From: Actinomycetota bacterium
Lineage (GTDB): Bacteria; Actinomycetota; Actinomycetes; Streptosporangiales; Streptosporangiaceae
Direction: 5' to 3'
Assembly: GCA_027313705.1 (NCBI GenBank)
Contig: DAHVDE010000117.1
Location: 1-60,815 of the forward strand
Length of the DNA: 60,815 nt
Shown here: positions 53,601 to 60,815 of the stretch, one piece after another
How the letters are laid out: each line of letters begins with the position of its first letter
Position numbering within the stretch: position 1 is the stretch's first letter
Notes under the pieces: generated by a model
Told to the model about the DNA's origin: nothing
The model's input: the letters and a program-made list of their open reading frames with translations, nothing else
Databases searched by the model: none
Program-made: the position numbers and the translations under genes

Positions 53601-55217
53601 ATGAGCGAACTGCAGCTTACCTACGATGGCAGGCAATATTCTTTCTCGCCTGGCGCCATAGTCCGACTCGGCCGAAGCTCGGACAACGACGTCGTGATCA
53701 GTGATCCGACCGTGTCCCGGCATCACGCCCAGCTTTCGTGGGAGTCGGCCGGCTGGGTGTGGCATAACGCTGGCCAGGCTCCGAGCTTCCTCGCCGGACA
53801 GCCGGTTTCCAGCTTCGCCGTCGGTCCGCTTGTCGATGTGTACCTGGCATCCCCGGCAGGCCCGGCAGTACGCCTTCAGGTTTCCTCGGCACCAGCCGGC
53901 GGGCAGCAGGCGACCGAGGCGGCGGGCTTCGGCCAGGCGCTCGGCGAATCGCCGCTCACCAATCAGAACCGCCCGCCGGCCTTCCCTGCCGACGCCGGCC
54001 ACGCCGACCCGCTGCGGCCGGCCTACCCAGGCGCTCAGGCGGGAGCTGGTTACGGCGTGCCTGGAGCCCCGGCCGGTCAGGGCGGACCTGGTTTCGGCGC
54101 GCCCGGCGGACCCGGCGGACCTGGTTTCGGCGCACCTGGCGGACCCGGCGGACCTGGCCAGGCTGGGCCGGGTTTCGGCGGGCCTGGCACGCCTGGCTAT
54201 CCCGGCGGCGCTCCGGTCGGCCCGCCAGGGCAGTTCGGGGTGCCTGGCATGCCTGGGTTCCAGGGCGGATTCCCTGGCGTCCGACCAGGTATCGACCCGA
54301 GTCAGCTCACGACAGGCTCGTTCTTCGAGACACTGGTGCCGGTCAAAAGCTGGCTGCACGACCGCGGCTGGCGACAGGGCATCAGGCTGATCATCATTCC
54401 CTACGCGCTTTTGCCGCTGATTTTCCTGCAGCTGTTCGAGAACTCCGACAGCCTGACCACACCAGGCTGGGCGTACAGCCTGTACGTCGCTCCGCTCTGG
54501 CTGATGGCCTTCTGGTACCTGATCAGGCCGCCGAAGATCGGAAAGCTCGAGATCGGAGTCGCGGTCGGCTGCATCATCTGGACCTATATCTGGCTGTATG
54601 CGGTGACCATCCAGATAAACGACATGCTCGGCGGCAAACTGAACCTGCCCAAGGCTCTCGTGGTCGGCTACAACGAGGAATTCACTAAGGCGCTGCCCGT
54701 GCTCGTGGCTGCCTTGATCCTGCTGTACGCCAGGAAGACCAAGCTTGACCCGAGACTGTGGATGCTCATGGGCACGGTTACCGGCCTTACATTCGGACTG
54801 GTCGAGCAGTCGCTCTACACCCCGGCGGCGATCGTGGCCATTCACAGCGCCAACGGCGTCAGCCAGGCCGACGGCGGTGCCTTGCTCTTCGCCTTCCGCG
54901 TCTTCGTCGACGGCTTCCAGCACGCGGTCTGGGCAGGCATCTCAGGCTTCTTCGTCGGAGTGGCGGTGAACTACCGCAAGCTGCGCGCCCCGATCCTGCT
55001 GCTCGGCATCAGCATCCCGGCCATCTTGCACGCGCTCAACGACTTCACGCTGACGATCTTCAGCTCGGTCTGGGTCGCCGTCCTCATCCAGGCCCTGTCG
55101 CTGCTGCTGTTCCTCGGCTACACGCTCGCGGCATCCTCGATCGAGCGGAACGTCAGAAGAAACCCAACCTTCCGCGGCGACTCGATCCTGATGGAACGCT
55201 TCAGCCAGCCCTCCTAA
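53601..55217 (+). CDS. FHA domain fused to a PrsW-family intramembrane metalloprotease
   Basis: 538 aa. Residues 8-95 are a forkhead-associated domain with the phosphothreonine-binding signature IVRLGRSSDNDVVISDP (19-36) and SRHHAQLSW (39-47). A Gly/Pro/Phe-rich linker with an 11-residue repeat (GPGFGAPGGPG) spans about 140-232. The membrane protease domain (about 255-515, eight or so helices) has the PrsW motifs: EE at 359-360 with K363 (NEEFTKALPV), F398-x3-E402 (TFGLVEQ), H441 (FQHAVWAGISG) and H477 (LHALNDF). PrsW proteases cut transmembrane proteins such as anti-sigma factors. The FHA domain is predicted to be cytoplasmic, where it could dock on a phosphorylated partner. Confidence 0.92.
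   Translation: MSELQLTYDGRQYSFSPGAIVRLGRSSDNDVVISDPTVSRHHAQLSWESAGWVWHNAGQAPSFLAGQPVSSFAVGPLVDVYLASPAGPAVRLQVSSAPAGGQQATEAAGFGQALGESPLTNQNRPPAFPADAGHADPLRPAYPGAQAGAGYGVPGAPAGQGGPGFGAPGGPGGPGFGAPGGPGGPGQAGPGFGGPGTPGYPGGAPVGPPGQFGVPGMPGFQGGFPGVRPGIDPSQLTTGSFFETLVPVKSWLHDRGWRQGIRLIIIPYALLPLIFLQLFENSDSLTTPGWAYSLYVAPLWLMAFWYLIRPPKIGKLEIGVAVGCIIWTYIWLYAVTIQINDMLGGKLNLPKALVVGYNEEFTKALPVLVAALILLYARKTKLDPRLWMLMGTVTGLTFGLVEQSLYTPAAIVAIHSANGVSQADGGALLFAFRVFVDGFQHAVWAGISGFFVGVAVNYRKLRAPILLLGISIPAILHALNDFTLTIFSSVWVAVLIQALSLLLFLGYTLAASSIERNVRRNPTFRGDSILMERFSQPS
54084..54182 (+). repeat. 33-bp tandem repeat in the FHA-PrsW linker
   Basis: A 33-bp unit that starts GGACCTGGTTTCGGCGC repeats at 54084-54116 and 54117-54149, with a degenerate third copy to 54182. 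It encodes GPGFGAPGGPG repeats between the FHA and protease domains, consistent with a flexible, length-variable tether. Confidence 0.8.
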
Positions 55218-55248
55218 ACTCCACGACCGTTCCCCGCACCCGCCCCGG

Positions 55249-55420
55249 AACCCCCGCAACGCCACAACGTGGGGGTTCCGGCCAGCCGCGCAACCCCCAC
55301 GACACCACAACGTGGTGACCAGCACCCCCGCAACGCCACAACGTGCGGACCCAGGTCCACCCCGGGCACCCCCGCAACGCCACAACGTGCGCACCAGGAC
55401 ACCCACAACACCACAACGTG
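55249..55420. repeat. Five CACAACGTG-centred repeats with alternating spacing
   Basis: The core CACAACGTG lies at 55263-55271, 55306-55314, 55337-55345, 55381-55389 and 55412-55420. Core-to-core distances are 43, 31, 44 and 31 bp, so the array is two copies of a 75-bp higher-order unit. Most copies sit in CCCCCGCAACGCCACAACGTG, and several have short flanking complementary C/G runs. It lies between convergent genes, right after the FHA-PrsW stop. It may be a transcription-ending array, a protein-binding iteron set or a dispersed repeat. Confidence 0.85.
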
Positions 55421-55433
55421 GGGGCTAAGACCC

Positions 55434-55472
55434 GGGGGGCGGGGGGCGGGGGGCGGGGGTTAGGCGGGGGGG
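55434..55472 (+). other. Strong G-quadruplex-type G-run
   Basis: The plus strand has G6-C-G6-C-G6-C-G5-TTAGGC-G7, one of the strongest intramolecular quadruplex patterns possible. It lies in the convergent gap and runs over the last codons of the DUF3097 gene (stop TAA at 55462-55460). On RNA from the upstream kinase/protease operon it could stop read-through; on DNA it could stall replication. Confidence 0.8.
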
Positions 55473-56281
55473 TCAGTTACGAAGTCGATGAGTTCCTCGA
55501 CCCGGCCGAGGAACGCGGGCTCAAGGTCGGCGAACCCGCGCACGGAACGCAAGATGCGCTGCCACCCAGCCGCCGTATCGGTCGGCCAGCCGAGAGCCGC
55601 AAGCACGCCTTCCTTCCACGGCACGCCGCGCGGTACATCTGGCCAGCGGTCGATGCCCAGCCTGGCCGGCTTGACCGCAGCCCACACGTCAACATACGGA
55701 TGTCCGACTACAAGCACATGCGGATCGGTCACTTCAGCCGCGATCAGGGATTCCTTCGAGCCCGTGACCAGATGATCGACCAGGACGCCGAGCCGCCGGC
55801 CAGGACCAGGCCCGAACTCGCCGACGATCGCGGGCAGGTCGTCGATGCCACCGAGAAATTCGACCACCACGCCGACGTCGCGCAGGTCATCGCCCCAGAT
55901 CCGCTCGACCAGTTCGGCGTCGTGCCGCCCCTCAACGTAGATCCTGCTCTGCCTGGCCACCTTGGCCCGGCTCGATGCTGCCGCCACGGAGCCTGAGGCG
56001 GTGCGCTTCGGTGCGGCGGGCTGGCCTGCCGGCGGCCTGACCAGCCTGACCGGCTGGCCGTCCAGCAAGAACGGGGCCGGCCCGTAAGGGAAGAGCCTTC
56101 GCCTGCCGTGCCGGTCCTCAAGCGTGATCGCGTCCTTCTCCCAGCCGACGACCGCGCCGCAGAACTCGGCCGAGACATCCTCGACTACCAGGCCGAGTTC
56201 AAGCGGCACCTCGGGAAGCTGTCTGGGCTGACCGCGCCTGGGTCCGGCGAGCGCGTCCGGTCCGTACTGCCTGCTCCGCAT
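55460..56281 (-). CDS. DUF3097 family protein
   Basis: 273 aa from the ATG at 56281 (MRSRQYGPDALAGPRRGQPR); the longer frame to 56461 covers the metallo-hydrolase gene. Conserved-looking segments are VVEDVSAEFCGAVVGWEKDAITLEDRHGR (about 32-60), RIYVEGRHDAELVERIWGDD, and GPGPGRRLGVLVDHLVTGSKE with VVGHPYVDVWAAVKPARLG. DUF3097 is widespread in actinobacteria and has no established function. The EGRHDAELV and LVDH segments resemble a TOPRIM-type acidic pair, which is a guess. It lies 13 bp after the metallo-hydrolase gene. Confidence 0.85.
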   Translation of the reverse strand: MRSRQYGPDALAGPRRGQPRQLPEVPLELGLVVEDVSAEFCGAVVGWEKDAITLEDRHGRRRLFPYGPAPFLLDGQPVRLVRPPAGQPAAPKRTASGSVAAASSRAKVARQSRIYVEGRHDAELVERIWGDDLRDVGVVVEFLGGIDDLPAIVGEFGPGPGRRLGVLVDHLVTGSKESLIAAEVTDPHVLVVGHPYVDVWAAVKPARLGIDRWPDVPRGVPWKEGVLAALGWPTDTAAGWQRILRSVRGFADLEPAFLGRVEELIDFVTDPPA

Positions 56282-56294
56282 GTCGCCAGTGCCC

Positions 56295-56954
56295 CTAGCC
56301 GTGGATAATCGCGGTGTCGTGACAGAAATGCACTTGCGCTGGTGCCATGGCACGGACCCGCGCGAGCGACTCAAACCAGGATGCCTTATCTGCGGCCTGG
56401 CCAGGGGGAAGCTCGTCATCGGGCCGGCCAGCGTACTGCTCGCTGGTGTACGCGGCGTCACCGATCAGTACCTCGGTCGTGCCGTTCCCCGTGCTGACCA
56501 GTACTGACTGATGCCCGCTTGTGTGCCCTGGGGTAGCGATAACCGACAAGCCCGGCACTACTTCGGTGTCGCCGTCGAGCAGCTCGAACCTGGCGTTCAT
56601 GAAGTCGAACCAGTCATAAAGCTCAGGTTCTTCCCGCTTGGACCTGGCGAGTTCGGCCCGCTGCACCCAGCAGGCCGCGTGCTTGAATACGGAGTTTTGC
56701 CCGCAATGGTCGAAGTGCAGGTGCGTGTTGATGACCAAGTCGATGTCGCCGGGCGTCATGTCGTAATCGGCGAGCGCATCGGCGACCGTACGGTTCACGG
56801 CCCGCCAGTCATTCAGCACGTCGGGCGGCCCGCCCACGCCAGTATCGACAAGCACGGCCCCGCCTGGATGGGTCACCACGAATCCATGTACCGGCCATTC
56901 GCTGCCCTCGACAACCGTCAGCCGGGCCAGGTGCAGCCGCTTGATCTCAAGCAC
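56295..56954 (-). CDS. Metallo-beta-lactamase-fold hydrolase, N-acyl homoserine lactonase-like
   Basis: 219 aa from GTG 56954. The dinuclear zinc ligands are complete: INTHLHFDHCGQN (HxHxDH), the His of TPGHTSGHQSVLV, the Asp of VLIGDAAYTSEQ, and the C-terminal VHFCHDTAIIHG. The overall pattern is that of AttM/AiiA-type lactonases. Substrate unknown; lactones or related esters are likely. A 180-bp gap upstream (56955-57135) holds no gene; it contains the palindrome GTGACAGTCAC at 56978-56988. Confidence 0.85.
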   Translation of the reverse strand: MLEIKRLHLARLTVVEGSEWPVHGFVVTHPGGAVLVDTGVGGPPDVLNDWRAVNRTVADALADYDMTPGDIDLVINTHLHFDHCGQNSVFKHAACWVQRAELARSKREEPELYDWFDFMNARFELLDGDTEVVPGLSVIATPGHTSGHQSVLVSTGNGTTEVLIGDAAYTSEQYAGRPDDELPPGQAADKASWFESLARVRAMAPAQVHFCHDTAIIHG

Positions 56955-57135
56955 ATCCCACCGCTTTCGCCAGTCTGGTGACAGTCACGGCACCGTCCAG
57001 CCACCCGGAGACTACCGACGAGCATATCGACTCATATCCGACCTGGTGCACATGCTCGGGCCTGCCCAGGCAGAGCCGTCATCTGGCTTCCGCCGGGCCG
57101 CAAGATCACGATCGGCGCACCTGGCGCGAGCCCGG

Positions 57136-57891
57136 CTACCCGCCCAGCAGATGGCGGGCCATCAGCGCGATCCCCTGACCCCAGGACGCAAGCTGCACGG
57201 CAGGCAGGTAGGCGCTGTCCTTCGAGGTGTGATCGACGATCGGGCTGGCCTCGAACCGCTCCCTGCCTGCCGGATCGATGAAATAGATGTCAGAAGTGTG
57301 GATCACGTCGGCATTGCGGCTCGGTGCGTAGACCACGATGTCATAGGCGTGCCAGACCGTGCGCAGGGCCGGATAAGAGCCGGTGAGAAACTGCCAGGTC
57401 GGGATCGTCGTCAGCTCGTGCTCGCGAGAAAACGCCGCGACGTCGGCCACCCGAAGGTGGTACCTGTTGACGTTGATCGCCGCGAACACGACCCGCGAGG
57501 CGTCGCTGCCCAGGTCGTGGTAGGCGTCGACGAACTCCTGGGCCACGATCGGGCAGATATCGGTGCAGTGCGGGTCCATGAACTCGAGCACCACCACCTT
57601 GCCGCGCAGGCTCGCCAGCGACACCGACCTGCCGTTCTGGTCGGTCAAGGTGAAGCCGGGCGCGGTGGACATCGGCAGGGCAGACAGCTGCATCAATTCG
57701 GCAAGCTGGGTGGACACGCTCGCCGGGATCCCCGCTGGCCTGCCGAGACCACCGTCCTGGTGCTCACGGACCCTGACGACCACGTAGCTGACCGCCAGGC
57801 TGAGGATCAGCGCGGCGACGATCAACTCGGTCACGACTATCAGGCGAACCCTGCGCGCCTTCGCCCGGTCACCGTCCACTGCCTCGCCCAC
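57136..57891 (-). CDS. SCO1/SenC-like membrane-anchored redox/copper protein
   Basis: 251 aa from GTG 57891. A transmembrane helix at about 16-40 anchors a thioredoxin fold outside the membrane. The fold keeps FTLTDQNGRSVSLASLRGKV and the SCO1-type copper/redox motif C109-x3-C113 in DPHCTDICPIVAQEF. The copper-binding His is at about 198 (DVIHTSDIYFID). SCO1 proteins insert copper into cytochrome c oxidase or keep its cysteines reduced. No oxidase genes are near, so the partner is encoded elsewhere. Confidence 0.85.
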   Translation of the reverse strand: MGEAVDGDRAKARRVRLIVVTELIVAALILSLAVSYVVVRVREHQDGGLGRPAGIPASVSTQLAELMQLSALPMSTAPGFTLTDQNGRSVSLASLRGKVVVLEFMDPHCTDICPIVAQEFVDAYHDLGSDASRVVFAAINVNRYHLRVADVAAFSREHELTTIPTWQFLTGSYPALRTVWHAYDIVVYAPSRNADVIHTSDIYFIDPAGRERFEASPIVDHTSKDSAYLPAVQLASWGQGIALMARHLLGG

Positions 57892-57983
57892 CTACGCAGA
57901 GTAGAAAAGGTTGGCGGACCAGGGCCAGGTCAGCGCGCAACCGTGACGAGAATGTCATGCCGGCGCAAGCGCGAAGTTCCCGG

Positions 57984-60815
57984 TCAGAGGCGGTCGATCG
58001 CGGTCAGGATGCGCTGCTCGGACACCGGGATCGCGGCACCCAGGGGCTGGGCGAACAGGCTGATCCGCAGTTCCTCGATCATCCAGCGGATCGCCAGGAC
58101 GTCATCGCGGTAACGGGCATCCTGGCCAAGCTCGGCACGCACGAGGGCGTACTCCTCGGCGACCCGGTGCACGGTGTCCATGCGCTCGGCGTCGCGGCGC
58201 GGTTCCTTCGGCGCCTTCTCGATCCGGTGGGCGATGCCGCGCAGATACCTGACCAGGTCGGGCAGCCTCCTGGCACCGACGTCGCTGATGAATCCCTGAT
58301 AGACCAACCCGGCTAGCTGTGCCCGCATGTCGGCCGCGGCCATCGCCATGGCCGGACTGGTCAGCAGGTCAAGCCTGGCCTCGACCGGGTGCGCCTCGCC
58401 AAGCACCCTCGCCGCCACGCTCACCACCGCCGCGGTCTTCACCCGCAGCGCGGTCCTGGCGGCCTCGAGCAGCCTGGCGAACGACTCGGCATCCCAGGCC
58501 GGTCCTCCGTTCTCCGCGATGATCTCGTCCGCGGCGGCCGCGGCGCAGTCGTCAAGCTCGGCCGCCGCGCTGGCGTAGGGGTGGCGGCTCATCGCCAGCT
58601 TGGCGTTGACCGGGAGCCGGCTGGCGACCGAACGGGAGCCAGACGGCACCGTAAGCAAGATCAGCTTGCGGTTGCCGGCCCGCATCGCAGCACGCGCCTG
58701 CGCCGCCGTTTCGAACAGCGCGATATCGACCGCGTCGCCTGCGTCCTTGAGCGCCGGGTAAGCCCTGACCTGGCCGTTAACGAACTCGCGCGGCAACGCG
58801 CCGAAGTCCCAGCTGGTCAGGCCCTCCCTGGTCAGGCCGCGGGCCGCCTGCGCAAGCCGCGCGTGCAGCCGCGGCCGCAACTGGGCTCTGATTACGTCAA
58901 GGTCGGTGCCGGTGGCGAGCACCTCGTCGTCGTCGTCGGTGACCCGGAACCTCAGCCGCAGGTGCGGCGGTAGCCTGGCCAGGTCCCAGGCGTCCCTGCC
59001 GATGTGCGTACCGCTCATCAGGCTCAGCTCGGCGGCGACCGCTCCCGGCAGGTCCCCCCGACCGGGATCAAGCCGCGCCAGCACCTCGCTGGCCACGTCC
59101 GGGGCGGGGACGAACATCGTGCGCAGCCGCTTGGGCAACGACCTGATCAGCTCGGTGACCAGCTCTTCCCGCAGGCCAGGCACGTGCCAGCTGAACTCGT
59201 CGGCACTAGCCTGGTTGAGCGAGGCCAGCGGGATGCCGGCGACCACGCCGTCATCTGGCTCGCCTGGCGCGAACTCATAGGACAACGGCAAATCGCCCCA
59301 GCGGTCGGGGAAGTCGTCGGCGCTGATCGCGTCGGCGGCCGGCCCGGCGAGGTCGGCCGCAGTCAGGTCGAGCAGGTCAGGGCTGGCCTGCCTGGTCTTC
59401 TTCCACCAGGTGTCGAAGTGCCTGGCGGAGGTGACCTCGGCGGGAACGCGGTGGTCATAGAAGGCGAAAAGCGCGGCATCGTCGGCGACGATGCCGCGCC
59501 TCCTCGACCGGCGCTCAAGTTCCTCCGCCGCATCGATGAGTGCCTGGTTGCGGGCGAAGAACTTGTGGTGGGTCTGCCAGTCGCCCTCGACCAGCGCGTG
59601 CCTGATGAACAGCTCACGAGCCAGCTTGGGGTCGACCCGGCCGAGCGTCACCGGGCGGGCGGCGACCAGCGGCAGCCCGTACAAGGTGACCCGCTCAAGG
59701 GCCATCGCGCTGCCCCGCCCGGCGTCCCAGTGCGGCTCGCTGTAACCGCGGTTCACCAGGTGCCCGGCCAACGGCTCGACCCACTCAGGTTCGATCCTGG
59801 CGACTATCCTGGCCCACAGCCGCGACGTTTCCATCAGTTCGGCCGCCACCACCCACCGCGGCGGCTTGCGGGCCAGCCCGGAGTCGGGGAAGATCGCGAA
59901 CCTGGTGCCGCGCGTGCCCGCGAACTCGGCCGGGCCGCGCCGGCGCCCGCCTGGCTGTTGTTGCTGTTGCTGCTGCCTGGGCTCTTCTCGCATGCCGATG
60001 TGGGTAAGCAATCCGGACAACAGCGCCTGGTGCACTCGGTCAGCTAGCTCGGCGGGAAACCGGGGTTCAGGTTCGGTGCCCGGCTTAGCCGCAAGCTGGG
60101 CCACGTGGGCGGTCATCTCCTGCCGGGCGGCCGGCGTCTGCTGCTTTCTTGCCGAAAAAGAAGCATTTTCTTTTTCCGCCCTGAGCCCCAAGTCGCGAGC
60201 CGCCTGGGCAAGCTGGCCGTGGACGTCCTGCCATTCGCGCACCCGCAGGTAGTGCAGGTATTCGGCGCGGCATCTGCGCCTGAAGGCCGAGCCAGACAGT
60301 TCGCGCTGCTGCTCGCGCAGGTAGTCCCAGAGGCTGACCAGGGAAAGGAAGTCAGAGCCTGGCTCGGCGAAACGGGCGTGGCTGGTGTCGGCGGCGTCTC
60401 TGGCATCGGCCGGGCGTTCCCTCGGGTCCTGAATCGACAAGGCTGCGGCGATCACCAGGACCTCGCGGACGCAGCCCAGGCGCCCGGCCTCGAGGATCAT
60501 CCGGCCGAGCCTGGGGTCGACCGGGAGCCTGGCCAGTTTCCTGCCGGTCGCGGTCAGCCTGACGGCGGGCCGGCCTGTTGCGGAAACCGCGCCGAGTTCT
60601 TCGAGCACACGTACGCCGTCGGTCACGTTGCGGGTGTCAGGCGGGTCGATGAACGGGAATCCGGCAACCTCGCCAAGATCAAGGGCCGACATCTGCAAGA
60701 TGACCGACGCCAGGTTGGTCCGCAGGATCTCTGGCTCGGTGAACTCCGGACGCGAGCAGAAGTCGTCCTCGCTGTACAGCCTGATGCAGATGCCGTCTGA
60801 GGTACGGCCGCAGCG
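57984..60815 (-). CDS. hrpA: ATP-dependent helicase HrpA (C-terminal part; 5' end outside window)
   Basis: 944 codons of a DEAH-box RNA helicase. The reading frame is open to the window end, where it reads RCGRTSDGICIRLYSEDDF; this is the end of the helicase C-terminal domain (QRxGRxGR-like region). The helicase-associated and OB-fold regions follow (LEELGAVSATGRPAVRLTATGRKL, DPRLGRMILEAGRLGCVREVLVIAAALSIQDPRERP). The long C-terminal DUF3418 domain carries PDRWGDLPLSYEFAPGEPDDGV. This order is diagnostic of HrpA rather than HrpB. About seven consecutive Gln (near 59955-59975) and an Arg-rich loop form a small low-complexity insert. Confidence 0.92.
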   Translation of the reverse strand, partial: RCGRTSDGICIRLYSEDDFCSRPEFTEPEILRTNLASVILQMSALDLGEVAGFPFIDPPDTRNVTDGVRVLEELGAVSATGRPAVRLTATGRKLARLPVDPRLGRMILEAGRLGCVREVLVIAAALSIQDPRERPADARDAADTSHARFAEPGSDFLSLVSLWDYLREQQRELSGSAFRRRCRAEYLHYLRVREWQDVHGQLAQAARDLGLRAEKENASFSARKQQTPAARQEMTAHVAQLAAKPGTEPEPRFPAELADRVHQALLSGLLTHIGMREEPRQQQQQQQPGGRRRGPAEFAGTRGTRFAIFPDSGLARKPPRWVVAAELMETSRLWARIVARIEPEWVEPLAGHLVNRGYSEPHWDAGRGSAMALERVTLYGLPLVAARPVTLGRVDPKLARELFIRHALVEGDWQTHHKFFARNQALIDAAEELERRSRRRGIVADDAALFAFYDHRVPAEVTSARHFDTWWKKTRQASPDLLDLTAADLAGPAADAISADDFPDRWGDLPLSYEFAPGEPDDGVVAGIPLASLNQASADEFSWHVPGLREELVTELIRSLPKRLRTMFVPAPDVASEVLARLDPGRGDLPGAVAAELSLMSGTHIGRDAWDLARLPPHLRLRFRVTDDDDEVLATGTDLDVIRAQLRPRLHARLAQAARGLTREGLTSWDFGALPREFVNGQVRAYPALKDAGDAVDIALFETAAQARAAMRAGNRKLILLTVPSGSRSVASRLPVNAKLAMSRHPYASAAAELDDCAAAAADEIIAENGGPAWDAESFARLLEAARTALRVKTAAVVSVAARVLGEAHPVEARLDLLTSPAMAMAAADMRAQLAGLVYQGFISDVGARRLPDLVRYLRGIAHRIEKAPKEPRRDAERMDTVHRVAEEYALVRAELGQDARYRDDVLAIRWMIEELRISLFAQPLGAAIPVSEQRILTAIDRL

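Noticed and set aside
53565-54923. Minus-strand open frame of 452 aa opposite FHA-PrsW
   Set aside because: The plus-strand protein has FHA and PrsW motifs; this frame is its antisense.
48961-55217. Tellurite resistance operon
   Set aside because: The vWA/PP2C/kinase triad is TerY-P-like, but no TerC, TerD or TerZ-type genes occur in the window.
55249-55420. CRISPR array
   Set aside because: Repeat units are short and imperfect, the spacers contain partial repeats and alternate in length, and no cas genes are near.
56978-56988. GTGACAGTCAC palindrome upstream of the lactonase-like gene as an operator
   Set aside because: Only 5-bp arms and no linked regulator; kept as a note in the gene entry.

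Overview
This 60.8 kb window is high-GC actinobacterial DNA (Actinomycetota). The reasons are the gene order tRNA-Met / rpmG / hadA / hadB / murB and tRNA-Trp / secE / nusG / rplK / rplA / rplJ / rplL / rpoB / rpoC, a TTG start for rpoB and a GTG start for rpoC, a likely F420-dependent oxidoreductase, and a DUF3097 gene. Genus cannot be fixed from sequence reading alone; the layout resembles Streptomyces and Streptosporangiales-type genomes.

Region 1 (1-16565) is the conserved information-processing core. rpoC (its 3' end lies outside the window), rpoB, rplL, rplJ, rplA, rplK, nusG, secE and tRNA-Trp run on the minus strand. The regulatory elements seen are a ribosomal L10 leader before rplJ, a perfect 13-bp terminator/attenuator stem after rplL, and a good -35/-10 promoter before rpoB. 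An aminotransferase and an adenosine deaminase-like gene (plus strand) converge on murB, followed by the hadA/hadB dehydratase pair, rpmG and tRNA-Met.

Region 2 (16719-24351) is a catabolic unit. A minus-strand operon encodes a choline-kinase-like phosphotransferase, a sarcosine/dimethylglycine dehydrogenase-like flavoprotein with a folate-binding half, and L-serine dehydratase. It is divergent from an APC permease and a GntR/HutC regulator. Together they suggest uptake of a methylated or amino compound and its conversion through glycine and serine to pyruvate. Two GGTCTAGACC-like sites lie in the divergent promoter region.

Region 3 (24468-39111) is a second catabolic island: a barbiturase/cyanuric-acid-hydrolase family enzyme, a class III CoA-transferase, hydantoinase B and A, and a CoxG-like protein in one tightly overlapped operon, then a three-subunit molybdenum hydroxylase operon. 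The two operons are split by a plus-strand phospholipase C-like gene and a decayed metallo-beta-lactamase-fold gene. An oxidative N-heterocycle (pyrimidine-like) pathway is the leading inference. An LLM oxidoreductase and a zinc alcohol dehydrogenase follow.

Region 4 (39047-47259) is an envelope-glycan cluster: a FemAB/BioF2-like acyltransferase, a large polytopic membrane protein, a Wzx-type flippase, a polysaccharide deacetylase, two GT2 glycosyltransferases and a small membrane protein. A DapC-like aminotransferase (47514-48710) is divergent from it.

Region 5 (48961-55217) is the most unusual part. A five-gene plus-strand operon encodes a transmembrane putative sensor with a Thr-Pro-Gly repeat linker, a vWA protein, a PP2C phosphatase, a Ser/Thr kinase with a zinc ribbon, and an FHA domain fused to a PrsW-type intramembrane protease. 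The vWA/PP2C/kinase trio matches the TerY-P phosphorylation triad. Coupling it to an FHA-PrsW protease and a membrane sensor suggests a phosphorylation-gated intramembrane proteolysis system. It ends in five repeats of a CACAACGTG-centred unit with alternating spacing and a very strong G-quadruplex-type G-run.

Region 6 (55460-60815) holds, on the minus strand, a DUF3097 protein, a lactonase-like metallo-hydrolase, an SCO1-like copper/redox protein, and the C-terminal part of the helicase HrpA, which runs off the window end.
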